From an uncultured Chromatiaceae bacterium (GTDB lineage: Bacteria; Pseudomonadota; Gammaproteobacteria; Enterobacterales; Alteromonadaceae), in the NCBI GenBank assembly GCA_946482325.1, contig CAMLRA010000046.1, positions 1-24,943 on the forward strand: a stretch of 24,943 bases of DNA, written 5' to 3'. The notes under the pieces are model-generated. The model did not search any database. It saw only the letters and a list, made by a program, of their open reading frames with translations, and had not been told where the DNA came from. A program made the translations under genes and the position numbers. Below, in pieces: positions 15,974 to 22,599 of this stretch. Each line of letters opens with the position of its first letter. Within the stretch, counting starts at the first letter, position 1.

Positions 15974-17956
15974 GTGCCGTTGTTGTTGCCACGTCCTGAT
16001 CGCCGTTCTCTGCTGTTGGTTATTGCACTGAGTCTATGCTGCTCAGTGCTTGATGCTGTGGTATTTCAGTACAAGTATAAGTTGTTCACCGGTGGTGGAT
16101 TTCTTCAGCCGCATACCTTCCTGTTATTCTCCGACCGGCTGCTGTATTTGCTGGCCGGCTGGCTCGCCGACCTGACTGCTGTGGTCTGTGCATTTATGCT
16201 CTATAACCTGGTTTGCCGGATGCAAACCAGCAGTCGCAGCCATTTATGGTTTGCATTAACAGTGCTGCTGGTCCAGCTTGGTTATGGTTGGGTTGGTGGC
16301 GAGTTGTACCAGTATTTTGGTGACAATCTGGACTGGCAGGTGCTGGCAAATCTTGGTGGTGGCAGTGTGCTGGCCGCTGTCAGTATGGTACTAACGGAGC
16401 TGAGCCTGCACTTGTTGCCGATGCTGCTTGGGCTGTTGACTGGCTTCATGTTGTTGTATTGCGTGCATCTGGCGTTTCGGCGGTACCGTAATCCGGTTGC
16501 AGATGGTGCGAAATGGTGGCGCTACGGAGCCTTGTTGCTGCTGGTATTATTTCCGCTGCAATGGCAGTTGCTGGCAACAGAGCAGCCCTATCGCTTTGGT
16601 CTGGAGAAAAAACTGGCGCAACAGCTGCTGAGCGGGCTGTTAAACCGACTGACTGATCTTGATCTCGACGGCTATGGCGCCATCGGCATCTTAGCGGATA
16701 ACGCGCCACTTCATGCTGGACTCTATCCGGGGGCAATGGACATTCCTGGCAATGGAATCGATGAAGATGGCATTGCTGGCGATCTGTCACCAATGCGGGC
16801 AGCCGAGCCTGACATGTTAAAAACTTTACCGCTTCGTGCGGGGCAGCATATTTTTCTGGTGGTGCTGGAAAGTGTCCGTGCTGATGTATTGTTTGCCAGT
16901 CAGGATGGTCAGGCAGTGATGCCACATCTTGCTGCGTTGGCAAAGCGGGGTAGTTTTAGCGCGCATGCATACAGCCACACAGGATTTACCACCAGCTCAC
17001 TCAAAGCCTTGTTTAATCGCAGTTTGAGTTATCATCCGCCACAACAGAATTTACTGGATGCACTGCAGGCGCGCGGTTATCAGATCAATGTATTGTCGGC
17101 ACAAGCCGAACGCTTTGGTGACGTGTTAAGCAGCGCGCGCTTGAAGCGGCCGGGCCATTATTATTTTGATGCCGATTCAGCATTAGCCGACCGACTGGAC
17201 CCGTCGTTGAATGCCGGTTCTCTGAGGATCAGTGAGCAGCGCCTGTTGCGTCAGCTTCAACAACGTTTTGCAGAAGTCGACTGGCATCAGCCACAGTTTT
17301 TTTATCTGAACATTCAGGCGGCACATTACCCTTATCATCACAAAGAAATGCTGCCGTTGCTGACCCATCAATCCATCAGCCGACAACAAATGCAGCCGGC
17401 AAATAAAGCGTTGTTAAAACTCAGTTATTTAAACGCTGTGGCGAATGCAGACTGGTTGATAGGGCAGATGCAACAGCTGTTAGACAAATACAATCTCAGC
17501 GAACACAGCACACAGCTGTTTACCTCTGATCACGGCGAATCGTTATTTGATGATGGTTTTCTTGGCCATGGGCATCAATTGAATGACACTCAAACCAAGG
17601 TGCTGATGGTCAGCAACCGCAATATCGATTTTCCGCCGGTGCTTGGTCATGCTGACGTTGCGCCATTGTTACTGGCAACTGCGCTGGAAGAGCCACTACC
17701 ACGGACACCAGCTGCGGTATTACAAGTTGTTGGATTGGTGCGTGCGCCACAGCAAATAGCCCTGATCGACCAACAAGGGCGACTGCTGTATGACTTCCGG
17801 CAACGGCATTTTCGGGCAGGTGATGCTGCAGCTTGGGCAGATCTTGGCGAATTGCCTGCGACTGATCAAGCGCGCGCGCTGCAGCTGATACAAAGCTGGG
17901 GACATTTACGTTACCAACAGTCTGAGCTGTATCAGCAGCAAGTACAGCGACCCTGA
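15974..17956 (+). CDS. Membrane-anchored sulfatase/phosphotransferase-like enzyme with MopE-like metal loop
   Basis: About 660 residues. Five to six membrane spans in the N-terminal 200 residues precede a periplasmic catalytic domain of the alkaline-phosphatase superfamily, as in LTA synthase, OpgB and phosphoethanolamine transferases. Catalytic and metal residues seen: Glu299 in V-L-E-S-V-R; Thr339/Thr340 in G-F-T-T-S-S-L as likely nucleophile; Asp519-His520 in T-S-D-H-G-E-S; and His532/His534 in G-H-G-H. Between membrane and catalytic parts (residues 228-270) lies a D-x-D-x-D-G-Y-G ... G-N-G-I-D-E-D loop like the putative metal-binding motif of MopE-type proteins, unusual for this family. 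The start is uncertain: GTG 15974 is used; TTG 15980 has a better-spaced AAGG, and TTG 15905 is the longest. Substrate unknown. Confidence 0.82.
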   Translation: MPLLLPRPDRRSLLLVIALSLCCSVLDAVVFQYKYKLFTGGGFLQPHTFLLFSDRLLYLLAGWLADLTAVVCAFMLYNLVCRMQTSSRSHLWFALTVLLVQLGYGWVGGELYQYFGDNLDWQVLANLGGGSVLAAVSMVLTELSLHLLPMLLGLLTGFMLLYCVHLAFRRYRNPVADGAKWWRYGALLLLVLFPLQWQLLATEQPYRFGLEKKLAQQLLSGLLNRLTDLDLDGYGAIGILADNAPLHAGLYPGAMDIPGNGIDEDGIAGDLSPMRAAEPDMLKTLPLRAGQHIFLVVLESVRADVLFASQDGQAVMPHLAALAKRGSFSAHAYSHTGFTTSSLKALFNRSLSYHPPQQNLLDALQARGYQINVLSAQAERFGDVLSSARLKRPGHYYFDADSALADRLDPSLNAGSLRISEQRLLRQLQQRFAEVDWHQPQFFYLNIQAAHYPYHHKEMLPLLTHQSISRQQMQPANKALLKLSYLNAVANADWLIGQMQQLLDKYNLSEHSTQLFTSDHGESLFDDGFLGHGHQLNDTQTKVLMVSNRNIDFPPVLGHADVAPLLLATALEEPLPRTPAAVLQVVGLVRAPQQIALIDQQGRLLYDFRQRHFRAGDAAAWADLGELPATDQARALQLIQSWGHLRYQQSELYQQQVQRP

Positions 17957-17962
17957 GCCGCT

Positions 17963-18562
17963 TTAGCGGTTCAGTGGCGCGAAATTGGCTTCAGCTTGCG
18001 CCAATCGGATTTGCAGCCGGCCAATCTCCTGATTGTAACCTTCCATCTGGTAGCGCAGCCGGTCAGCCTGATTCAGCAACGCGGCACGGGCTGAAGCATT
18101 TTGCTCTACGGCAATACGTTGATTAATGGCGTAAATATCTTCACGCAGATTCAAATTGCGGTTTTGTAAATCGGCAATCGCTGCAGCAATATCATCGACA
18201 ACTTTTTTCGCTTTATACCAGCGTTGACCTTGCTGAAAACCTTGCCGAAAGGATGGCTCGAGTTTGCCGGTGCAAGCGGTATTGTAATCTTTGCCGGCGC
18301 GGCCCCAAGCTTCACCATGTGGAAAGTCACAGAAAAATACCAGCCCCTGACTATGACCCTGCTGATACGTCTTAAAATCCGGCGCTACACCGTGCTCGGC
18401 GCAGTCTTTTTGATAATCGCGGAATTTGCTGCTGAGTTCGCCGGCTTTACCGTCATTGACGCCAAGGCTGTACCAGTCGCCCTGCAAACATTCATCTTTA
18501 CTGATACTGGAACAAGCTGCTAATTGTGCGAGCAAAATCACTATCAACATCCGGCGTAGCAT
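17963..18562 (-). CDS. DUF2799 lipoprotein
   Basis: 199 residues. The signal peptide ends in lipobox L-A-A-C with the lipidated cysteine at residue 17 followed by serine, which favours the outer membrane. The DUF2799 pattern is clear: W-Y-S-L-G-V-N-D-G near the start, then Y-x-x-G-H-S-Q-G-L, Y-N-T-A-C-T-G-K-L, and F-R-Q-G-F-Q-Q-G. The C-terminal 80 residues form a predicted coiled coil. No established role. A good AAAGGA site lies before ATG 18562. It converges on the sulfatase-like gene with only six bases between the stops, with a short hairpin across the junction but no T run. Confidence 0.85.
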   Translation of the reverse strand: MLRRMLIVILLAQLAACSSISKDECLQGDWYSLGVNDGKAGELSSKFRDYQKDCAEHGVAPDFKTYQQGHSQGLVFFCDFPHGEAWGRAGKDYNTACTGKLEPSFRQGFQQGQRWYKAKKVVDDIAAAIADLQNRNLNLREDIYAINQRIAVEQNASARAALLNQADRLRYQMEGYNQEIGRLQIRLAQAEANFAPLNR

Positions 18563-18736
18563 AAGGGTCCTTTTTCAGAATGGTTCCGCAGTGAAGGGCA
18601 CCGCGATGATGCTGCATGCTAATCGCCGGTTATTGCTTTGTAAAGCCAGCGACGAATGACAACAATGACGCTGCTTGCTGTGATGCTGCCACGTCCACTA
18701 TAGTGATTGCAAACTGTTGTCTGAGCGGAGCCACTG

Positions 18737-19648
18737 ATGCGGCTGTTAACCGGGTTATTACTGTGCTGTAGCGTCTGGAGTTTCAGGGGGCTGGCTGAAC
18801 AACCAGAGCATATCCGTGTGCTGGGGCTGCAATCGCCGGGGGAAGCCAGTGTCAGTTATTATCAGGACCTGCTGCAACTGGTACTGAACCGGACCAAAGC
18901 CGACTATGGCGCTGCCCGGATTGAACTGCTGCAACCACCGCCTTTGGGCGATTACCGTTATCTGTTGATGAAACAGAATTTTATCGACGTGCATCATTTT
19001 GGCACCTCGCCGGAACTGGAACAGGACTTGTTGCCAATAAGGGTCCCACTATTAGGTGGTGGATTGGGCTGGCGTGGTTTTATTATCCGCAAGGCTGACC
19101 GGCAAGCGTTCCGCCAGATCCGTCAGCTCAGTGAATTAAAACGCCTGACGGCTTGTCAGGGCGAACTGTGGCCGGATAGCGATATCATGCGGGCGGCAGG
19201 GCTTAAAGTCATGACTGCCGAGCGACATGACCAGATGTTGGAGTTACTCAGACGCGAACGCTGTGATTATTTTCCTCGCAGCATTTTCGAAGGACCGGTT
19301 GAACAAAAAGCTTTTGCCGCGGCTTACCCTGATTTGGAATACAACTCCGGGATTATGTTGCATTATCCTTTCCCCATGTATTATTTCGTCAATAAAAACA
19401 ATCAGAAACTAGCGGAGCGCCTGAAGGTTGGTCTGAATAAACTGGCCCTGAGCGGCGAGTTACTGGCTTTTTTGCAGGCTCATCCCATAGCACAACAGGT
19501 GTTTCCGCTCAGTCAATTCAGTAAATCTGTGGTGTTTCATCTGGACAATCCGTTGTTACCGCCTGAAACGCCGCTGCAGCAACAGGAATACTGGTTGAAA
19601 ATGCCGGTGGTTGAAGCTGAGGTGTCCAGCGAACGGCAGCCGGACTAA
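18737..19648 (+). CDS. Orphan periplasmic solute-binding-like protein (type 2 fold)
   Basis: 303 residues. The signal peptide is about residues 1-21 (hydrophobic core L-L-T-G-L-L-L-C-C, cleavage near G-L-A). GGAG at 18727-18730 is six bases before the ATG. The pattern is that of a type 2 periplasmic binding protein: an early V-L-G-L-Q-S strand, W-R-G-F-I-I-R-K after the first lobe, L-S-E-L-K-R-L-T-A-C-Q-G-E at the lobe change, and the late P-M-Y-Y-F-V-N-K-N strand. No permease or ATPase gene is near, so a transporter role is unproven; such orphan proteins are common in Alteromonadales and may act in sensing. The ligand is unknown. Confidence 0.75.
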   Translation: MRLLTGLLLCCSVWSFRGLAEQPEHIRVLGLQSPGEASVSYYQDLLQLVLNRTKADYGAARIELLQPPPLGDYRYLLMKQNFIDVHHFGTSPELEQDLLPIRVPLLGGGLGWRGFIIRKADRQAFRQIRQLSELKRLTACQGELWPDSDIMRAAGLKVMTAERHDQMLELLRRERCDYFPRSIFEGPVEQKAFAAAYPDLEYNSGIMLHYPFPMYYFVNKNNQKLAERLKVGLNKLALSGELLAFLQAHPIAQQVFPLSQFSKSVVFHLDNPLLPPETPLQQQEYWLKMPVVEAEVSSERQPD

Positions 19649-19656
19649 ACCCACTC

Positions 19657-19665
19657 TGATATACT
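19657..19665 (+). promoter_or_regulatory. Extended -10 promoter candidate of the methyltransferase gene
   Basis: TG-A-TATACT: extended -10 with a hexamer five of six to consensus, then the GC-rich discriminator GCGCGCC. It lies 34 bases before the ATG. No clear -35 is visible. Confidence 0.5.
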
Positions 19666-19698
19666 GCGCGCCAAAATCTTTAGCCGTCGGACTGATTG

Positions 19699-20949
19699 AT
19701 GAGCCAACCTGAATTATCCGTATCCCTGGCCGGTTTTATCCGGCAGTTTCTCGACGCTTTTCACCAAAACCAGTTACTCCGGCTGGTGTTGTCCCGTTAT
19801 GCCGGTAACCAGAGCGAACTGAACCGCATCCAAATCCGGCCGATTCTACTCAAAACCGGCACGCAGCTCAGTGTGTTATTTGAAAATAAGACCTTTGATC
19901 AAACCAAAAATTTCAGTGCGGACGAACTGACGCCGCTGTTGACGCAGTGGCTGACGGCTGATTTTAAAGCCGCGCTGCTGGAATGTAACGGCAGCGAAAC
20001 TCAGCTGACGGTCTCAAAAAAAGGCAAAGTGCTGCTGAATACGCGCAAAACCGCCACAGCTGACGTGGCGCCGGTGCAAAGCCATAACCGGGAAAAACAG
20101 CGCTTTATTGACCATCAGGCACCATTCTTACGCGAACTCGGAATTACCGGCAGCGATGGCCAGATTGCGCCGACCATGCAGAAAAAGTGGAAACAAATCA
20201 ATAAATTCATCGAGATTTTTTCCCGGGCACTGAAAGAGGCCGGTCTGCTGGAGCGTCGCAACTTAACCATCGCCGATTTTGGTTCCGGCAAAGCTTATCT
20301 GACTTTTGCCGTGGCGCATTATCTGCAGCAACTGGCCTTGCCGGCGCAGGTGATTGGCGTTGAATTACGGCAGAGTTTGGTGGACTTATGCAATACCACG
20401 GCGGCACGGTTAAATCAGCCGGGCATTCGCTTTGAGCAGGGGGATGTGCAGCATTATCAAAGTACCGGCCTGGATGTGATGATTGCTTTGCACGCCTGTG
20501 ATACCGCAACTGACCATGCCATCCATATGGGCATCCGCGCCGGCGCCAGTGTCATTATGTGCTCGCCTTGTTGTCACAAGGAGATCCGGCCGCAGTTACA
20601 AAGCCCAGCGGTGTTGTCACCATTGTTGCAACATGGCATTCATCTGGGGCAGGAAGCGGAGATGCTGACTGATGGCATTCGCGCTTTGCTGTTGGACGCG
20701 TATGGCTACGATACGCAAGTATTTGAATTTATTGCCCTGGAACATACCAGCAAAAACAAAATGATCCTGGCGGTGAAACGAACAGGCCCAGTGGTGGTCG
20801 CGCGCCAACAAGCGGTGCTGGCGCAGATCAGCGCACTGAAGCAGTTTTATGGTATCCAGCAGCATTGTCTGGAGACGTTATTGGCCGCAGCGCCGGTAGT
20901 GTCTGCGGTTGACTCGACCTCCGTCCAGGGGCAAAAGGAAAAAACATGA
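19699..20949 (+). CDS. Class I SAM-dependent methyltransferase, PF13679-like (GSTCD/METTL25-like)
   Basis: 416 residues from ATG 19699. The N-terminal 130 residues are a separate alpha/beta region of unknown role. The C-terminal domain has the SAM-binding loop A-D-F-G-S-G-K-A-Y-L (Asp193), the acidic end V-I-G-V-E-L-R, and D-V-M-I-A-L-H-A-C-D-T-A-T-D. The motif C-S-P-C-C-H-K (Cys288, Cys291, Cys292, His293) is the hallmark I associate with the Methyltransf_32 group found in eukaryotic GSTCD and METTL25 proteins. The substrate is unknown. It overlaps the thioesterase gene by four bases (ATGA), so the two are translationally coupled. A good extended -10 promoter lies just upstream. Confidence 0.85.
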   Translation: MSQPELSVSLAGFIRQFLDAFHQNQLLRLVLSRYAGNQSELNRIQIRPILLKTGTQLSVLFENKTFDQTKNFSADELTPLLTQWLTADFKAALLECNGSETQLTVSKKGKVLLNTRKTATADVAPVQSHNREKQRFIDHQAPFLRELGITGSDGQIAPTMQKKWKQINKFIEIFSRALKEAGLLERRNLTIADFGSGKAYLTFAVAHYLQQLALPAQVIGVELRQSLVDLCNTTAARLNQPGIRFEQGDVQHYQSTGLDVMIALHACDTATDHAIHMGIRAGASVIMCSPCCHKEIRPQLQSPAVLSPLLQHGIHLGQEAEMLTDGIRALLLDAYGYDTQVFEFIALEHTSKNKMILAVKRTGPVVVARQQAVLAQISALKQFYGIQQHCLETLLAAAPVVSAVDSTSVQGQKEKT

Positions 20950-21350
20950 CTGAGTTGTTTTCTGTTGATTTTAAGGTGCGTGATTACGAATGTGATATGC
21001 AGGGCATCGTCAACAACGCCGTGTATTTTCACTATCTGGAGCATGCGCGGCATGAATATCTGCTGGCCTGTGGTCTGGATTTTGCCAAATTGACGCGGGA
21101 AAAAATCCATCTGGTGGTAGTACGCTCGGAGATGGACTATAAAGCCTCATTACAAAGTGGCGACCAGTTTTTCGTCACAGTGCAGTATCAGCCGGTGTCA
21201 AAATTACGTTTTGGCTTTCGTCAGCAGGTGCGGCGCCGGTCAGACGATAAGCTGATGCTGGATGCCGTTATTACGGGTACAGCACTCAATGCGCAGGGTA
21301 AACCTTTTGCCCCGGAATTTATCAGTGCTTTGGCCGCTAAGGCTGTATAA
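20946..21350 (+). CDS. Hotdog-fold acyl-CoA thioesterase (YbgC/FadM-like, 4HBT)
   Basis: 134 residues, the full length of a single-domain 4HBT thioesterase. The signature V-R-D-Y-E-C-D-M-Q-G-I-V-N-N-A-V-Y runs from residue 11, with the catalytic aspartate at residue 17 and the N-N-A-x-Y helix start. It is followed by Y-L-E-H-A-R-H-E-Y-L and a beta-rich C-terminal half. Such proteins hydrolyse acyl-CoA thioesters in the cytoplasm; chain-length preference is unknown. Translationally coupled to the methyltransferase gene. The following periplasmic-binding gene starts 13 bases after the stop, so all three may be one operon, although their functions do not obviously connect. Confidence 0.87.
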   Translation: MTELFSVDFKVRDYECDMQGIVNNAVYFHYLEHARHEYLLACGLDFAKLTREKIHLVVVRSEMDYKASLQSGDQFFVTVQYQPVSKLRFGFRQQVRRRSDDKLMLDAVITGTALNAQGKPFAPEFISALAAKAV

Positions 21351-21363
21351 CCGAGGCGGACCG

Positions 21364-22131
21364 ATGCGTGTGCTGATTGCGCTGCTTTTGAGCTGTTGCT
21401 GTGTGCAGCCCCTGCATGCAGCGTCGCTGCGCATCTGTGTGCAGAATATCGATTATTATCCGCATTATGATTTCAGTACTCAGCCAGGGCGCGGTTACGC
21501 CGCTGATTTGTTTGCATTATTCAGTGCAAAAACCGGCCTGCAAATCACGATGCTGCCTTTGCCGGTCAAACGGTTGCAGGACAATCCGGACTGCCAGCTG
21601 GTGTACCCGGATAACCCGCAGTGGCATAGTGCCAAAGGTGAAGCGCAGCCAATGTTCTTCAGTCAACCATTGACCGGCATTATCGGTGCGACTTTGGTAC
21701 GCCGTGGCGATGCTCAGCTGGAGTTAGCTGCAGTGCGGGCTATTGCAGTACCGCGTGGCTTTACACCGGACCATTTGTTAGCAGTACAAAAAGACTATAA
21801 CTTTGAACTGGTTGAAACCAGCGATGCCTCCGCAGCCATTCAGATGCTGCTGAAACAGCGGGTTGATGCGACCGATGTTGAATGGCATGTCGCCAGACAT
21901 ATACTGCAAAAACTCGGTCAACCACAGGGCGCAGAGATCGGCAGACAGCTACCGCTCGCCAGCGTTGGCTTCCATCTGTCGAGCCGCGAACATGGTGAAT
22001 TACTGCGCCGTTTTGATCAGTTTCTACTGCAGTATCCAAACGAAATTAACCGCCTCAAAGCGCGTTATCAGCTACAGACTGTTGCTGATCTGCAATTCGA
22101 AGCACCGGATGCTGCCGAAACCCGGCGCTAA
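21364..22131 (+). CDS. Orphan periplasmic solute-binding-like protein (SBP_bac_3-like)
   Basis: 255 residues from ATG 21364, which is preceded by GCGGA. The signal peptide is about residues 1-19, ending L-H-A. The mature part opens with a strand C-V-Q-N-I-D-Y-Y-P-H-Y-D and then G-R-G-Y-A-A-D-L-F-A-L-F, typical of amino-acid-type binding proteins. Later come R-A-I-A-V-P-R-G at the lobe switch and V-D-A-T-D-V-E-W in the second lobe. No permease, ATPase or sensor kinase is adjacent. The mature N-terminal cysteine and a second in D-C-Q-L may pair. The ligand is unknown. It is the last gene before a 468-base non-coding region. Confidence 0.77.
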   Translation: MRVLIALLLSCCCVQPLHAASLRICVQNIDYYPHYDFSTQPGRGYAADLFALFSAKTGLQITMLPLPVKRLQDNPDCQLVYPDNPQWHSAKGEAQPMFFSQPLTGIIGATLVRRGDAQLELAAVRAIAVPRGFTPDHLLAVQKDYNFELVETSDASAAIQMLLKQRVDATDVEWHVARHILQKLGQPQGAEIGRQLPLASVGFHLSSREHGELLRRFDQFLLQYPNEINRLKARYQLQTVADLQFEAPDAAETRR

Positions 22132-22296
22132 GCGGTGGTCCTCAGGTTGGGTACTTTTGCGCGACAAACAGACGGTTTCGCCAATTTGCGGCTGCCTGTT
22201 CGCAAAAAAGTGATCCGAGCAGTGCACAAATCCATAGCCACAGCATGTCGGCTGCAAAAAGTTCAATCAAGATACTGATTATTTTACGCACAGCTC

Positions 22297-22325
22297 TTGA
22301 CGACTGAATTTAGATCATCTAAAAC
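22297..22325 (+). promoter_or_regulatory. Sigma70-like promoter of the TonB receptor gene
   Basis: TTGACG (22297-22302, five of six), spacer of exactly 17 bases, TAAAAC (22320-22325, four of six). The 13-base operator-like motif overlaps the -10, so a bound protein there would block initiation. It predicts a leader of about 270 bases. Confidence 0.55.
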
Positions 22326-22334
22326 GATTAAGTT
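22322..22334 (+). promoter_or_regulatory. Operator-like motif, copy 1
   Basis: AAACGATTAAGTT, identical to copy 2 at 22414. The palindrome around its CG centre is imperfect here (six of nine half-site matches). It overlaps the -10 hexamer. Confidence 0.5.
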
Positions 22335-22364
22335 AAGAGGGATGCATATATTTCACCTGTCAAT

Positions 22365-22400
22365 ACAACATCCGGAGCGCCCGAGTATGTTGTTTTTTTT
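22365..22400 (+). terminator. Leader hairpin with T8 run: terminator or attenuator
   Basis: ACAACAT (22365-22371) pairs with ATGTTGT (22387-22393), with an inner CGG/CCG pairing and an unbroken T run to 22400. It lies inside the predicted leader of the receptor gene. It could simply end transcripts from the upstream binding-protein gene, or it could attenuate receptor expression. The AT-rich outer stem is only moderately stable. Confidence 0.5.
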
Positions 22401-22407
22401 GAGAGTG

Positions 22408-22427
22408 AAACTTAAACGATTAAGTTT
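22408..22427 (+). promoter_or_regulatory. Operator-like palindrome, copy 2 (LacI-type symmetry)
   Basis: AAACTTAA-ACGA-TTAAGTTT: eight-base arms that match perfectly around a CG centre, the symmetry typical of LacI-family operators. It contains the 13-base motif found at 22322. A weak promoter-like pair TTGAGA (22399-22404) and TAAGTT (22421-22426) overlaps it. Confidence 0.6.
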
Positions 22428-22599
22428 AGTGAATAAAGTCGTTTGGACCAGGCTGATGGCAGGCAAAAAAATGTTTCCGGATCTGAGACAAAGATCTGAT
22501 GACGAACTAGCCTTAATCAGTCCGCCGGAACCAGACGGAACCCAGAACCAGGCAAGACAACACACAAATAAGCAACACCAATCGACAAGGGATAACCAA

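Larger units (their letters stand above)
22132..22599 (+). other. 468-base non-coding region before the TonB receptor gene
   Basis: No convincing coding frame. The first part (22155-22207) can fold: TTTTGCG...CGCAAAA arms enclose smaller inverted repeats, but no T run follows on the plus strand. The second part has a promoter (22297-22325), two copies of a 13-base motif (22322 and 22414), a hairpin with T8 (22365-22400) and then about 170 bases of purine-rich leader. AAGGGA at 22587-22592 is the ribosome site, seven bases before the ATG. Confidence 0.6.

Noticed and set aside
16446..16943. 165-residue open frame on the minus strand
   Set aside because: It overlaps the conserved membrane and catalytic parts of the sulfatase-like gene and its composition is not protein-like.
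17958..17969. Hairpin CCGCT-TT-AGCGG at the convergent gene ends
   Set aside because: Only a five-base stem with a two-base loop and no T run on either strand; not enough for an intrinsic terminator.
22155..22207. Possible structured RNA (TTTTGCG / CGCAAAA arms) after the second binding-protein gene
   Set aside because: The arms need a bulge and have weak inner pairing; no known riboswitch or small RNA pattern recognised and no T run. Kept only as a note in the gap description.
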